DNA of 64,000 bases from Zobellia alginiliquefaciens (lineage in GTDB: Bacteria; Bacteroidota; Bacteroidia; Flavobacteriales; Flavobacteriaceae). The notes under the pieces are model-generated. The model did not search any database. It was not told the DNA's origin and worked only from the letters and a program-made list of their open reading frames with translations. The DNA lies in NCBI RefSeq assembly GCF_029323795.1, contig NZ_CP119758.1, positions 3,286,001 to 3,350,000 of the forward strand, in the 5' to 3' direction. Below are positions 32,801 through 42,799 of this stretch, one piece after another. The position numbers and the translations under genes are program-made. Positions within the stretch are counted from its first letter, which is position 1, and every line of letters begins with the position of its first letter.

Positions 32801-32982
32801 AGACTTCTACATTGACGGTTAATAACGTAGACAAACAAAAAGAGGGATATTCGTATCGAGTATTGGCCTCTAATTCGGCCACTTCTTGTGCTGAGGTCTC
32901 ATCAAATGCTGCACTTTTATACGTTAAGATCAGAACGGTTATTACCAATAGAAGAATAACTCACCGCGTCAAAAAGAATTAA
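26890..32982 (+). CDS. Giant secreted protein: VCBS/FG-GAP propeller, UnbV, PA14, TSP3 and Ig-like domains
   Basis: A 2030-residue exported protein with signal peptide (ending TFSFA-QTTF). Approximate residues: FG-GAP/VCBS repeats (40-445, DFDGDGDLDVLV, DINNDGRPDF, DVDDDGDLDIYI), an ASPIC/UnbV-like domain (447-545), a bacterial Ig-like domain (571-665), calcium-binding repeats, a PA14 domain (716-862, GSYTFYTNSDDGSKLFIN), further TSP3 repeats, an Ig-like domain (1400-1495), two PKD-like domains with ANAG.[DN]QT openings (1498-1578, 1748-1830) and a last Ig-like domain (1918-2010). It ends in TVITNRRITHRVKKN, the same tail as the previous giant protein. Likely a large surface protein with carbohydrate- or protein-binding modules; the ligand is unknown. 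Confidence 0.87.
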   Translation: MKKRELYKLLTVLIFHVATFSFAQTTFTESAASYGLNLGQPKDGGHAWSDFDGDGDLDVLVLEDNDNSNIKSFLMRNNGNNTFTNVQSTLVPGMLGDHAERQAAWGDINNDGRPDFMINSSGNSNARHAIQIFIQNTNGTFGNGAGGTAPITIGRTGATINIPGVNSEGTGFFDFEGDGDLDIFFDNHDMGIEILRNNFINHTNHTVVNPAANALFTHITTGNGSGVTQFGLNQFATDGDYGTAADVNDDGWVDIFMRKRDENDFFLNQGGTFSNGADLGQAQNNNKGGNGLWDLDNDGDLDAVWTENGLTQIHRNDGGGVFTPLGAAVFPGLPQPGNVNNGSSGARIDALAGGDIDNDGDIDIILVGNSRSYLYINQLNSPTPAPGVIGSGAAMNFSLDSQQFNSGRDGEGTTMVDVDDDGDLDIYININNSANQLYINNLPAANRNNHLLIDVTEDRGANGSTGGFLGRVAIGTNVLIRDCSGNIVSGLRQVNGVYGHGTQQPEEVHFGLPLGENETYIIEVHYPNFYDSSSGTGTSRLIATAIAQPSTIAGTNHYTLTTTDAEAIENPNAPVAEDDEVQVAYGNSISVQIQLFTNDSDADGDNFSIESITQPSVGSVVIDDAENGLVTYTYSGANPFPGETTFDYTITDSTDSLCPSLGKSDSATVRIFEPCTDPTGIDTDGDGINDVCDLDNDNDGILDADENSSCREEGVLNYEFYDGDVDGFTVDNIPTTGALATGTVSDFDVNALQNLVDSGDADYYSIRYNGYIKIETPGSYTFYTNSDDGSKLFINDVEVVDNDGGHGARELSGNITLAAGIHRIKVLYFERAGAATLDVSYRGPSIAKQNIPFSTLFTSKSNSSELVKNGDFSEWIFNDSWTASGNNWRTDSERAYYARWNGVGAATFSQTITVTPNIPNTITFDVGSNASFTGESTLDVQINGVSQFLETSTQIATNNGGNAQEGNEALNMAARSFTFTPTTNTVSLSFTGSSSINDHDSIYVDNVKQSKSCEATDTDGDGTADIYDLDSDGDGCFDALEGSGSLDFSDLNGDGSIAGPVDENGIPTAVSGGQTRGSAGDYTVTSGLCDDDGDGVNNANDKCPYFDDAIDSDNDGVPDGCDVDDDNDGVSDCEESIDSVTNEFAWTLNSPSGNLEMDTNYDAKIRDWALSDTETMVLNGSQFNVSGSNIRIESFTSQTKEEAVQNNDYIEVSFTTSAEVSSFELNEIRSGWYLPNQGDSYYSATAYTITGSNAWKTLSTDVLHTDNGSSYASFQHLATAPVYLKANTQYTFRFYVYGQINDSSETYSIFDDVAFGITACRSGNLDGDANPNHLDDDSDGDGCNDADEAYADANADADNNGMYGTGTPTVNSDGSVVAASYATPRDEDSNGSYDFLQAGSAPVITTQPTNTNACPGGSATFNVVDTGGNIYQWQQLISGTWTDLSDTGIHSGTDTNELTISNPALSDHNNRYRVVVSNSSYACENTTSNQARLRVLVPTANAGTDQTICAGESAILTATASGGSGSGYTYQWSTGETTPTITVSPPGNTSGNVNVDYTVTVTDGNGCIDTDVVRVTVEPTPSITVTSSPSCNFRLFQPTTYTLEVTVSGGTVTATEGTVTNPSGNVWRIADVPDGTDVIVTATQGNCSQDLPVSAPNCVCPVVDPPTNDGDKEYCQGDTVPEISASTNGGTRTIDWYDASSGGNLLQSNSLTYQPTAAGTYYAEARNTSTGCVSGTRTAVSVTENTPPLANAGPNQTMCDSDSATLSASATGGSGSGFSYVWSTGETTPTISVSPTGNPNANTTVTYTVTVTDTNGCSDTDAVNVTIYSNPTVTINTVDASCGTDNGSITFNFPDHPNRTGIKFSIDDGANYVNSGDSAGSYTFSNVSSGTYPLWVRWGNNACPISLGDYVINTTPVVTYTAQPTDQTVFAGEDATFTATITNADTYQWQVSLDGVSYTSLVDDSEHSGTQTSTLTVNNVDKQKEGYSYRVLASNSATSCAEVSSNAALLYVKIRTVITNRRITHRVKKN

Positions 32983-33529
32983 TTTTTCTTTCGGTTTAAG
33001 CCTTGTTTTTAAGGTGTGTTTTTAGGGTTTTGGATAGCCTAAAACCTTAGTCTATTTCAAGAGTTAAATTCTGTGATTTTCGGGAAAACATCATTTTTTT
33101 ATGCTTTGCAAGTCGGCGATATTATTGGACTTATCGACGATCAGCATAGGAAAAAAACAAACCAAGACCTCATTTTTCAGTACGTATACAATAAGAATTA
33201 ACACTTATACAACAATTATTTTCTGTTGCTAGCTCTAAGAGTAATTTTGTAAGGTGTAATTGGATCATTCTCAATAAGATTGGTTCAATACAACCCAAAA
33301 ACTGAATAACTTAACCAAACTTTGACATCGGTTTTATTTCTAAAAAAACAAATGGCATTCGGGACTTTCAATCATCCTCTTTACCATTCCAAAAAGCACG
33401 AAAATCGTGCAGTGCTCGGGGCGTAATTCAGATAATTTTTAGGGAATAATAAGTTCACTATGCCAGATATCTATTGGCCTAGTAATCATAAAGAGTTTGA
33501 ACAATACATTTTTAAGTAAAGTAATGGTC
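32983..33529 (+). other. 547-bp intergenic region with promoter and long leader of the collagen-like gene
   Basis: After the stop a possible terminator hairpin (33024-33048, AGGGTTTTGG with CCTAAAACCTT) lacks a T-run. The shared promoter element lies at 33206-33249. The leader of about 270 nt contains a perfect 6-bp hairpin (33396-33410, GCACGA/TCGTGC) and two tiny open frames (24 and 19 codons, starting near 33353 and 33460) with no recognisable product. Confidence 0.55.
33206..33249 (+). promoter_or_regulatory. Promoter with shared upstream element, before the collagen-like gene
   Basis: TATACAACAATTATTTTCTG starts at 33206 and TAATTTTG lies at 33242-33249. Distance and sequence match the promoter at 26773-26816, with only one extra T in the element. 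The start of transcription would be near 33256, giving a long leader. Confidence 0.7.
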
Positions 33530-36500
33530 ATGAAAAAAATAAGTATAATCTTAGTTTTCCTAATCTCCGGATTAGCATTTGCACAGACTACGGTCAATTT
33601 AGAAGACCAATGTAATTGTGAGGTGTTAAGTGGTACCGATGTTACGGCTCCGGGATTGTCTACACCAGCGGGAGCTGATATCGGCGATATTTACGTAAAT
33701 ACAGATACTGGGACTATCTATTTTTGGGATGGTGATTCTTGGGAGCTGACCTCTTCCGATGACCAACAACTTCAAAACTTTACTTTTGACGGTTTAAGCG
33801 GAGAACTTACTCTTACTCTCGAAAATGGAGGTACGGCATCCGTCATTCTACCGGTAGAGACCATTACTACCTTAACGGCAACGGCAGCTACAGGAAATGC
33901 TATTGGAGTATATGAAAACGAGAATGGTGATTTAGTTACTATTAATGAAACTATTACGAATATTAGTGATGCTGGTGATGGGAATATAACGCTTACGAAT
34001 GAAACCGGAGCAACGGTTACAGTAGCTAAGTCAGATATTACAGATTTAGGAGGTGGCGTATACCAATTTACAAATGGAGACGGTACAGATGTCACAATTG
34101 ATACTAATGGAATGGCTATTAGCAATACAGTATTAGGTAACCGTATTGCAACAGTCACTGAGGCAGACGGGTCTACTACTGATATTAACGAAACGGTAAC
34201 GGATATCACCGGAACCAGTACATCGGGAAATGAGATAGGTGTATACCAAAAGGAAGACGGGACAACGGTTTCCATCCAGGAGAGCATCGTACGGATAGAG
34301 GATAATAACGACGGAAACATCACTTTGGTTGATGAGGCCGGAACAAGTGTAACGGTTTCTAAATCCGATATCACTGATTTGGGAGGCGGACTTTACCGTT
34401 TCACAAATGGCGATGGCACGGATGTTGACATCAACACCAACGGAATCGCCATTACGGATGTTATTGCGGGTAACCTGATCGCCACGGTAACCGAAGCCGA
34501 CGGAACAGTTACTGAAATAGACGAAACGGTAACGGATATCACCGGAACCAGTACATCGGGAAATGAGATAGGTGTATACCAAAAGGAAGACGGGACAACG
34601 GTTTCCATCCAGGAGAGCATCGTACGGATAGAGGATAATAACGACGGAAACATCACTTTGGTTGATGAGGCCGGAACAAGTGTAACGGTTTCTAAATCCG
34701 ATATCACTGATTTGGGAGGCGGACTTTACCGTTTCACAAATGGCGATGGCACGGATGTTGACATCAACACCAACGGAATCGCCATTACGGATGTTATTGC
34801 GGGTAACCTGATCGCCACGGTAACCGAAGCCGACGGAACAGTTACTGAAATAGACGAAACGGTAACGGATATCACCGGAACCAGTACATCGGGAAATGAG
34901 ATCGGTGTATACCAAAAGGAAGATGGGACAACGGTTTCCATCCAGGAGAGCATCGTACGGATAGAGGATAATAACGACGGAAACATCACTTTGGTTGATG
35001 AGGCCGGAACAAGTGTAACAGTTTCAAAATCTGATATTACGGATTTAGGTGGTGGTGTGTATCGTTTTACAAACGGCGATGGTACGGATGTTGACATCAA
35101 CACCAACGGAATCGCCATTACGGATGTTATTTCGGGTAACCTGATCGCCACGGTAACCGAAGCCGATGGGACAGTTACGGAGATAGACGAGACGATTACA
35201 ACATTGTCTACAGCTGATAATGTTACTTATACTTATGCGTCGGAAAATGGTACTTCAACCAGTTTTGACGGTACGGACGATCAAGAAGCAACGGAAGTTG
35301 ATTTAACGACTCCCTTTGATGTTGACGGAGATAGCGTAGATGAAACTACAGTAGAAGAAGCTATTATTGATTTGGCAGCTAACGCTAGCGATAATCAGAA
35401 TTTAACGGGTGCTACTTTAAGCGGAACAAATCAACTTCAGATAGATATAGAAAGAGGTAGTTCTGCAAATGTAGACTTATCATCTCTTGTGGAAACGGTA
35501 ATTGCGGGTACAGGAGCTATTTCGGTTACAGATGACGGGAATGGAAACTACACCGTTAACTCTACTGATACGGATGAAGATGAAACAAACGAGCTTACAT
35601 TAATAGATAGCGGTGCACCAACAATAACGCCTTCAAATGCAGGGGTAACTTATGTGGATGATGTTGCCGGCCAGTTATATGTTTTTGATGGTGCAAACTG
35701 GAATCAAGTAGGGGGTAATGCCAGTCCTGATTTGGATGGTGATCCAAACAATGAAATTCAAGATGCTACGGAAGTAGCTTTAAATACGCCTTTTGATGTT
35801 GATGGAGATACGGTAAACGAAACTACGGTTCAAGAAGCTTTAGAGGATTTGGCTAATAATGCCAGCGACAACCAACAAATATCTAGTGCTGTAGGAACAG
35901 CAAACGAAACAGTGGACATCGATTTAGAACGAGGTGGTTCAACTACAATAAATATTCAGGATGCGGATTCCGATGCAACGAACGAGATTCAAGATGCTAC
36001 GGAAGTTGCTCTGAACGTTCCTTTTGATGTTGATGGGGATACGGTAAATGAAACTACGGTTCAAGAAGCTTTGGAGGATTTGGCCAATAACGCTAGTGAT
36101 GACCAAACGTTGAGTACCGATGGAAACCCTGGTAATGTTAGTATTTCTGAAGGAAATGCTATCAACCTAAATGTTGATGATGCGGATTCCGATGCAACCA
36201 ATGAAATTCAGGATGCTGCGGAAGTAGATTTGGCAACTCCCTTTGATGTTGATGGAGATACGGTAAATGAAACTACAGTTCAAGAAGCTTTGGAGGATTT
36301 AGCGAATAACGCTAGTGACGACCAGCAAATAACAAGTGCTGTCGGTACGGCAAATGAAACAGTGGACATCGATTTAGAACGCGGTGGTTCAACAACGATA
36401 AATATTCAGGATGCGGATTCCGATGCAACGAACGAGATTCAAGATGCTGCAGAAGTAGATTTGGCAACTCCCTTTGATGTAGATGGAGATACGGTTAATG

Positions 36501-39500
36501 AAACTACAGTTCAAGAAGCTTTGGAGGATTTAGCGAATAACGCTAGTGACGACCAGCAAATAACAAGTGCTGTCGGTACGGCAAATGAAACAGTGGACAT
36601 CGATTTAGAACGCGGTGGTTCAACAACGATAAATATTCAGGATGCGGATGCGGATGCTTCAAACGAAATACAAACGTTAACCTCAACGGACGGTTCGGTA
36701 ACATTAAATCAGACCGGAAATGATTATGATTTATCAGTAGCAGCTGCTGATGGTACAGAAACAGCGGTCGAATCGGGCAATGCCAATATTACGGTAACAG
36801 GAGATGGTTCGGCAGGAAGCCCTTATCAAATTAGCAGTGTGGATTTAGATGAGCAAGATGCCACAGAAGTAGCTTTGAATACTCCCTTTGATGTTGATGG
36901 AGATACGGTAAATGAAACTACAGTTCAAGAAGCTTTGGAGGATTTAGCGAATAACGCTAGTGACGACCAGCAAATAACAAGTGCTGTCGGTACGGCAAAT
37001 GAAACAGTGGACATCGATTTAGAACGCGGTGGTTCAACTACAATAAATATTCAAGATGCGGATGCCGACCCGACTAACGAAAACCAGACGGTTTCGGCAG
37101 GAACCGGAATTACGGTAAATCAGTCGGGACAGAACTTTGAAGTGGTGAATGCGGCCCCGGACCAAACGGTAACTATTACGGATGGTGGTAGCGGAAATGT
37201 TGTTGTAGGAGGTACATATCCTAATTTAACGGTGGATGTTCCTTCTTTGGATGATGACGATGCCGACCCAACAAATGAGCTTACATTATTAGGTAATGGC
37301 TCTCCAACGGTTACACCAAGTAATAGTGGAGTTACGTATGTAGATGAGGTTGCTGGACAATTATATGTTTATGACGGTACCTCGTGGAATGCGGTAGGAG
37401 GAAATGCAACCCCGGATTTGGATGGTGACCCGAACAACGAAATACAAACGTTAACCTCAATGGACGGTTCGGTAACCTTGACGCAAACAGGGAACGATTA
37501 TAACCTTGCGGTAGCCGCTGCCGATGGTACAGAAACGAGAGTCCAATCAGGAAATGCGAATGTTACGGTAACGGGAGATGGTTCTTCAGCTAGTCCTTAT
37601 CAAATTAGCAGTGTGGATTTAGATGAGCAAGATGCCACAGAAGTAGCTTTGAACACTCCAATCGATGTTGACGGAGATACAGTTAATGAAACTACCGTTC
37701 AAGAAGCTTTGGAGGATCTGGCCAATAACGCTAGTGACGACCAACAAATAACAAGTGCAGTCGGAACAGCAAACGAAACGGTTGATATTGATTTGGAGCG
37801 GGGCGGTTCAACAACGATAAATATTCAGGATGCGGATGCCGACCCGACTAACGAGATTCAAGATGCCACTGAGGTAGCTTTGAACACTCCAATCGATGTT
37901 GACGGAGATACAGTTAATGAAACTACCGTTCAAGAAGCTTTGGAGGATTTGGCCAATAACGCTAGTGATGACCAAACGTTGAGTACCGATGGAAACCCCG
38001 GTAATGTTAGTATTTCTGAAGGAAATGCTATCAACTTAAATGTAGATGATGCAGATGCCGACGCAAGAAACGAGATACAGACGGTAGCTTCGGCTGACGG
38101 TTCTGTAGATGTAGTGAGAACAGGTGATGATTTCGATTTATCGATTACCATTCCTGCAAATAATGATAACGATGCAACCAATGAATTTCAGGATTTAAGC
38201 TTAACAGGTGACAACCTTACGCTAAGCGATGATCCAACTCCTACGGCAATCGATTTGAGTCCTTATGCCAATAACGACACGAACGAAATCCAAACAATTA
38301 CTTCTACCGATGGGTCAGTAACATTAAATCAGACCGGAAATGATTATGATTTATCAGTAGCAGCTGCCGATGGTACGGAAACAGCGGTCGAATCGGGCAA
38401 TGCAAATGTTACGGTAACGGGAGATGGTTCTTCAGCTAGCCCTTATCAAATTAGCAGTGTGGATTTAGATGAGCAAAACGCTTCTGAAGTCCCATTGGAT
38501 GCTCCATTTGATGTAGACGGTGATACGGTAAATGAAACTACGGTTCAAGAGGCTTTGGAGGATTTGGCCAATAACGCTAGTGATGACCAAACGTTGAGTA
38601 CCGATGGAAATCCTGGTAATGTTAGTATTTCTGAAGGAAATGCTATCAACCTAAATGTTGATGATGCAGATGCCGACGCAAGAAATGAGATACAGACGGT
38701 AGCTTCGGCTGACGGTTCAGTAGATGTAGTAAGAACAGGTGATGATTTCGATTTATCAGTAGCAGCAGCTGATGGTACAGAAACAGAGGTCGAATCAGGA
38801 AATGCAAATGTTACGGTAACGGGAGATGGCTCTGCAGCTAGTCCTTATCAAATTAGCAGTGTAGATTTAGATGAGCAAGATGCAACAGAAGTAGCTTTGA
38901 ACACTCCAATTGATGTTGATGGGGATACGGTAAACGAAACCACAGTTCAAGAAGCTTTAGAAGATTTGGCCAACAATGCCAGTGACGACCAGCAAATAAC
39001 AAGTGCAGTCGGAACAGCAAACGAAACGGTTGATATCGATTTGGAACGAGGTGGTTCAACAACGATAAATATTCAAGATGCGGATGCCGACCCGACTAAC
39101 GAGATTCAAGATGCCACTGAGGTAGCTTTGAACACTCCAATCGATGTAGACGGAGATACAGTTAATGAAACTACCGTTCAAGAAGCTTTGGAGGATTTGG
39201 CCAATAACGCTAGTGATGACCAAACGTTGAGTACGGATGGAAATCCTGGGAATGTGAGTATTTCAGAGGGAAACGCCATTAACTTAAATGTTGATGATGC
39301 AGATGCCGACGTAAGAAATGAGATACAGACGGTAGCTTCGGCTGACGGTTCTGTAGATGTAGTAAGAACAGGTGATGATTTCGATTTATCAGTAGCAGCA
39401 GCGGATGGTTCCGAAACAGAAGTAACCGGAGCAGGAATCAATACGGTAAGTGGAGATGGAACTTCAGCCAGTCCTTATGTTGTAACCGGTACAGAAGTGG

Positions 39501-42500
39501 ATGGAGATATTACCAATGAACTTACTTTTGTTGATGCAGGTACACCAGCAGCTACAGGAATTGCAGGAACTAATACTGGAGAAACATATGTAGATACTTT
39601 AACAGGACAATTATATGTTTACGACGGTACAACTTGGCAACAAGTAGGAGGAAATGCGAGTCCAGATGCGGATCCAGATCCAACAAATGAAATTCAGACC
39701 ATTACTTCTACCGATGGTTCTATAACATTAAATCAGACCGGAAATGATTATGATTTATCAGTAGCGGCAGCCGATGGTTCCGAAACAGAAGTAACCGGAG
39801 CAGGCATCAATACGGTAAGTGGAGATGGAACTTCAGCCAGTCCTTATGTGGTTACCGGTACAGAAGTAGATGGAGATATTACGAACGAAATCCAAACAAT
39901 TACTTCTACGGATGGGTCGGTAACGTTAAATCAAACAGGCGATGATTATGATTTATCTGTAGCCGCTGCCGATGGTACGGAAACAGCGGTCGAATCGGGC
40001 AATGCAAATGTTACGGTAACGGGAGATGGTTCTTCAGCTAGCCCTTATCAAATCAGTAGTGTAGATTTAGACGAGCAAGATGCAACAGAAGTAGCTTTGA
40101 ATACCCCTTTTGATGTTGATGGGGATACGGTAAACGAAACTACGGTTCAAGAGGCTTTGGAGGATTTGGCCAATAACGCTAGTGATGACCAAACGTTGAG
40201 TACCGATGGAAATCCTGGTAATGTTAGTATTTCTGAAGGAAATGCTATCAACCTAAATGTTGATGATGCAGATGCCGACGCAAGAAATGAGATACAGACG
40301 GTAGCTTCGGCTGACGGTTCTGTAGATGTAGTAAGAACAGGTGATGATTTCGATTTATCGATTACCATTCCTGCAAATAATGATAACGATGCAACCAATG
40401 AATTTCAGGATTTAAGCTTAACAGGTGACAACCTTACGTTAAGTGATGATCCAACTGCTACTGCAATCGATTTAAGTCCTTATGCCAATAACGACACGAA
40501 CGAAATTCAGACTATAACCTCAACGGACGGTTCCGTAAGCTTGACACAAACCGGAAATGATTATGACCTTTCCGTAGCTGCTGCCGATGGGACGGAAACA
40601 ATAGTTCAGTCAGGCAATGCGAATGTTACGGTAACTGGTCATGGCTCCAGTACGGACCCTTATATTATTACAACCATAGATAAAGTAAATGATGCGGATT
40701 CCGACCCGACGAACGAAATAGAGTTGCCTTCAGGTGGAAGCAATGGCCAAGTGCTTTCTACAGACGGTACGGGAACTTATTCATGGATTAATCCGGATAC
40801 AGGCCCTCAAGGTCCCCAAGGTGAAGTCGGTCCTCAAGGCCCGCAAGGAGATACAGGTGCAACGGGAGCGGAAGGTCCACAAGGAGAAGTTGGTCCTCAA
40901 GGTCCGCAAGGAGATACAGGAGCAACCGGAGCACAAGGCCCGCAAGGGGATACAGGAGCAACTGGCGCAACTGGAGCACAAGGTCCGCAAGGAGAAGTCG
41001 GTCCTCAAGGCCCGCAAGGGGATACAGGAGCCACGGGAGCGCAAGGTCCTCAGGGTGAAGTCGGCCCTCAGGGTCCACAAGGAGATACAGGAGCAACTGG
41101 CGCAACTGGAGCACAAGGTCCACAAGGAGAAATTGGCCCACAAGGCCCGCAAGGGGATACAGGAGCAACCGGCGCAACTGGAGCGCAAGGTCCACAAGGC
41201 GAAGTCGGTCCTCAAGGTCTGCAGGGAGATACCGGAGCAACTGGTGCAATTGGAGCCCAAGGCCCGCAAGGAGATACAGGCCCTCAAGGTCCACAGGGAG
41301 ATACCGGAGCCACGGGAGCGCAAGGTCCTCAGGGTGAAGTTGGCCCTCAGGGTCCACAAGGAGATACAGGAGCAACCGGTGCAACGGGAGCCCAAGGCCC
41401 ACAAGGAGAAACAGGAGCCACGGGAGCACAAGGTCCGCAAGGCGAAGTCGGTCCTCAAGGCCCGCAAGGGGATACAGGAGCAACTGGTGCAACGGGAGCG
41501 GAAGGTCCACAAGGAGAAGTTGGCCCACAAGGCCCGCAAGGGGATACAGGAGCAACCGGTGCAACTGGAGCTCAAGGTCCACAAGGCGAAGTCGGTCCTC
41601 AAGGCCCACAAGGGGATACAGGTGCAACTGGAGCGCAAGGTCCTCAGGGTGAAACAGGTCTTCAAGGCCCGCAAGGGGATGCAGGAGCAACTGGCGCACA
41701 AGGTCCACAAGGCGAAGTCGGTCCTCAAGGTCCGCAGGGAGATACCGGAGCAACTGGTGCAACTGGAGCCCAAGGCCCGCAAGGAGATACAGGAGCCACG
41801 GGAGCCACAGGCGCGCAAGGTCCTCAGGGAATCCAAGGAGAAACTGGAGCACAGGGTCCTCAGGGAATCCAAGGAGAAACTGGAGCACAGGGTCCTCAGG
41901 GCGAAGTTGGTCCTCAAGGTCCACAAGGAGATACAGGAGCAACTGGAGCACAGGGTCCTCAAGGCGAAGTCGGTCCTCAAGGCCCACAAGGAGATACTGG
42001 GGCAACTGGCGCAACTGGAGCACAAGGCCCGCAAGGGGATACAGGAGCCACAGGCGCGCAAGGTCCGCAGGGAATCCAAGGAGAAACTGGAGCACAGGGT
42101 CCTCAGGGTGAAATAGGTCCAGCAGGAGATCCCGCTACGGATGATCAAACATTATCAACTAACGGTAATGCAGGTCATATTGCAATATCTGGCGGTAATG
42201 CTATTACTTTAAATGTAAACGATGCGGACTCGGATCCCGCAAATGAATATAATACCGGCTTTGCAGTTGTTGGTAATAATTTACGGTTAACAGATGGTGG
42301 TGGCTCTAGAAATGTTCCATTATCCGCTTTGGGAACCGATGATCAATATGACGATGAGGTTCCGCTTAGAACAGCAATCGATGTTGATGACGCCGGTAAA
42401 AGTGCGGCGCAGGGATATACGGAAGAAACGAACGTTCAAGAGGTAATTCAAGCTATAGCTCCAATTACATCTAAGGCAGCTAGAATTTTCTATCCACCGT

Positions 42501-42778
42501 CTATTGAGGTTGATGCTTCAACAAATGGAACAGGAAGAACTATAGACTTACACGCTCAATACGTAGCACAATTTGGTTCTCCAATGGTAGCTAGTAACGC
42601 TGCACCAGCGGCTATTCCAACGTATGCTAACACGGAGTTGTATTACTATGTGACTTTTTACGATACGGCTGTTTTTGACAATGTATCCGTTAATGCTTCG
42701 GGAGTAATGACCTATGATGTCATTGCCCAACCAGCAAGTTATAACTCATTGATCAATGTAGTTTTTGTAGTAAAATAA
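33530..42778 (+). CDS. Giant exported repeat protein with collagen-like stalk
   Basis: A protein of about 3082 residues. The start chosen is the ATG at 33530 ([21 protein letters not shown] is a clean signal peptide); an ATG at 33524 and an in-frame TTG at 33497 are alternatives. It has four copies of a 111-residue repeat (33868-35199), then an array of about 75-residue repeats with eleven exact [19 protein letters not shown] cores plus one degenerate copy. Four YVD...GQLYVYDG..W-type motifs are interspersed. A 148-triplet Gly-X-Y stalk (40802-42133) leads to a C-terminal globular part of about 215 residues ending VVFVVK. The layout (beta-rich repeats, collagen-like stalk, distal head) resembles a trimeric fibre; trimer formation is inferred. 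No known sorting domain is seen at the C-terminus. Confidence 0.85.
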   Translation: MKKISIILVFLISGLAFAQTTVNLEDQCNCEVLSGTDVTAPGLSTPAGADIGDIYVNTDTGTIYFWDGDSWELTSSDDQQLQNFTFDGLSGELTLTLENGGTASVILPVETITTLTATAATGNAIGVYENENGDLVTINETITNISDAGDGNITLTNETGATVTVAKSDITDLGGGVYQFTNGDGTDVTIDTNGMAISNTVLGNRIATVTEADGSTTDINETVTDITGTSTSGNEIGVYQKEDGTTVSIQESIVRIEDNNDGNITLVDEAGTSVTVSKSDITDLGGGLYRFTNGDGTDVDINTNGIAITDVIAGNLIATVTEADGTVTEIDETVTDITGTSTSGNEIGVYQKEDGTTVSIQESIVRIEDNNDGNITLVDEAGTSVTVSKSDITDLGGGLYRFTNGDGTDVDINTNGIAITDVIAGNLIATVTEADGTVTEIDETVTDITGTSTSGNEIGVYQKEDGTTVSIQESIVRIEDNNDGNITLVDEAGTSVTVSKSDITDLGGGVYRFTNGDGTDVDINTNGIAITDVISGNLIATVTEADGTVTEIDETITTLSTADNVTYTYASENGTSTSFDGTDDQEATEVDLTTPFDVDGDSVDETTVEEAIIDLAANASDNQNLTGATLSGTNQLQIDIERGSSANVDLSSLVETVIAGTGAISVTDDGNGNYTVNSTDTDEDETNELTLIDSGAPTITPSNAGVTYVDDVAGQLYVFDGANWNQVGGNASPDLDGDPNNEIQDATEVALNTPFDVDGDTVNETTVQEALEDLANNASDNQQISSAVGTANETVDIDLERGGSTTINIQDADSDATNEIQDATEVALNVPFDVDGDTVNETTVQEALEDLANNASDDQTLSTDGNPGNVSISEGNAINLNVDDADSDATNEIQDAAEVDLATPFDVDGDTVNETTVQEALEDLANNASDDQQITSAVGTANETVDIDLERGGSTTINIQDADSDATNEIQDAAEVDLATPFDVDGDTVNETTVQEALEDLANNASDDQQITSAVGTANETVDIDLERGGSTTINIQDADADASNEIQTLTSTDGSVTLNQTGNDYDLSVAAADGTETAVESGNANITVTGDGSAGSPYQISSVDLDEQDATEVALNTPFDVDGDTVNETTVQEALEDLANNASDDQQITSAVGTANETVDIDLERGGSTTINIQDADADPTNENQTVSAGTGITVNQSGQNFEVVNAAPDQTVTITDGGSGNVVVGGTYPNLTVDVPSLDDDDADPTNELTLLGNGSPTVTPSNSGVTYVDEVAGQLYVYDGTSWNAVGGNATPDLDGDPNNEIQTLTSMDGSVTLTQTGNDYNLAVAAADGTETRVQSGNANVTVTGDGSSASPYQISSVDLDEQDATEVALNTPIDVDGDTVNETTVQEALEDLANNASDDQQITSAVGTANETVDIDLERGGSTTINIQDADADPTNEIQDATEVALNTPIDVDGDTVNETTVQEALEDLANNASDDQTLSTDGNPGNVSISEGNAINLNVDDADADARNEIQTVASADGSVDVVRTGDDFDLSITIPANNDNDATNEFQDLSLTGDNLTLSDDPTPTAIDLSPYANNDTNEIQTITSTDGSVTLNQTGNDYDLSVAAADGTETAVESGNANVTVTGDGSSASPYQISSVDLDEQNASEVPLDAPFDVDGDTVNETTVQEALEDLANNASDDQTLSTDGNPGNVSISEGNAINLNVDDADADARNEIQTVASADGSVDVVRTGDDFDLSVAAADGTETEVESGNANVTVTGDGSAASPYQISSVDLDEQDATEVALNTPIDVDGDTVNETTVQEALEDLANNASDDQQITSAVGTANETVDIDLERGGSTTINIQDADADPTNEIQDATEVALNTPIDVDGDTVNETTVQEALEDLANNASDDQTLSTDGNPGNVSISEGNAINLNVDDADADVRNEIQTVASADGSVDVVRTGDDFDLSVAAADGSETEVTGAGINTVSGDGTSASPYVVTGTEVDGDITNELTFVDAGTPAATGIAGTNTGETYVDTLTGQLYVYDGTTWQQVGGNASPDADPDPTNEIQTITSTDGSITLNQTGNDYDLSVAAADGSETEVTGAGINTVSGDGTSASPYVVTGTEVDGDITNEIQTITSTDGSVTLNQTGDDYDLSVAAADGTETAVESGNANVTVTGDGSSASPYQISSVDLDEQDATEVALNTPFDVDGDTVNETTVQEALEDLANNASDDQTLSTDGNPGNVSISEGNAINLNVDDADADARNEIQTVASADGSVDVVRTGDDFDLSITIPANNDNDATNEFQDLSLTGDNLTLSDDPTATAIDLSPYANNDTNEIQTITSTDGSVSLTQTGNDYDLSVAAADGTETIVQSGNANVTVTGHGSSTDPYIITTIDKVNDADSDPTNEIELPSGGSNGQVLSTDGTGTYSWINPDTGPQGPQGEVGPQGPQGDTGATGAEGPQGEVGPQGPQGDTGATGAQGPQGDTGATGATGAQGPQGEVGPQGPQGDTGATGAQGPQGEVGPQGPQGDTGATGATGAQGPQGEIGPQGPQGDTGATGATGAQGPQGEVGPQGLQGDTGATGAIGAQGPQGDTGPQGPQGDTGATGAQGPQGEVGPQGPQGDTGATGATGAQGPQGETGATGAQGPQGEVGPQGPQGDTGATGATGAEGPQGEVGPQGPQGDTGATGATGAQGPQGEVGPQGPQGDTGATGAQGPQGETGLQGPQGDAGATGAQGPQGEVGPQGPQGDTGATGATGAQGPQGDTGATGATGAQGPQGIQGETGAQGPQGIQGETGAQGPQGEVGPQGPQGDTGATGAQGPQGEVGPQGPQGDTGATGATGAQGPQGDTGATGAQGPQGIQGETGAQGPQGEIGPAGDPATDDQTLSTNGNAGHIAISGGNAITLNVNDADSDPANEYNTGFAVVGNNLRLTDGGGSRNVPLSALGTDDQYDDEVPLRTAIDVDDAGKSAAQGYTEETNVQEVIQAIAPITSKAARIFYPPSIEVDASTNGTGRTIDLHAQYVAQFGSPMVASNAAPAAIPTYANTELYYYVTFYDTAVFDNVSVNASGVMTYDVIAQPASYNSLINVVFVVK
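33868..35199 (+). repeat. Four 333-bp in-frame tandem repeats
   Basis: Copies begin at about 33868, 34201, 34534 and 34867, with a period of exactly 333 bp (111 residues; [19 protein letters not shown]...). Copies 2 and 3 appear identical over their whole length by eye. Copy 4 starts to diverge in its second half and copy 1 is clearly diverged. Confidence 0.9.
35280..40700 (+). repeat. Array of ~75-residue coding repeats ([20 protein letters not shown])
   Basis: Eleven copies carry an identical [19 protein letters not shown] core and one early copy is degenerate. Two spacer types alternate after [23 protein letters not shown] and [21 protein letters not shown] second module with [19 protein letters not shown] is inserted repeatedly. 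DNA is highly similar between copies, so local recombination is likely. Confidence 0.88.
40802..42133 (+). repeat. Collagen-like Gly-X-Y region, 148 uninterrupted triplets
   Basis: 1332 bp encode 148 Gly-X-Y triplets without a break, mostly [15 protein letters not shown] and GET. The only charged residues seen are Asp and Glu; Lys and Arg are absent. The DNA is built from short repeated 9-nt units, which keeps several other frames open by chance. Confidence 0.93.
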
Positions 42779-42799
42779 TCTAAACGATAACCAATCGAT

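Noticed and set aside
33353-33519. Two tiny open frames (24 and 19 codons) in the leader of the collagen-like gene
   Set aside because: No conserved features or promoter of their own. They are noted as leader content but not called as genes.
34133-34915. Antisense open frames across the 333-bp repeats
   Set aside because: They mirror the forward repeats and have no start, signal or family resemblance of their own.
33868-40700. Regular repeats that could suggest a CRISPR array or mobile element
   Set aside because: The repeats are in-frame coding units of 200-333 bp without unique spacers of CRISPR size, and no cas or transposase genes are present.
40781-42148. Long open frames on both strands over the collagen-like region (up to 460 codons)
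   Set aside because: They arise because the 9-nt Gly-X-Y unit lacks stop codons in several frames. Their translations are low-complexity (Ser/Leu/Arg-rich or Lys/Glu-rich), and the real frame continues from the signal peptide.
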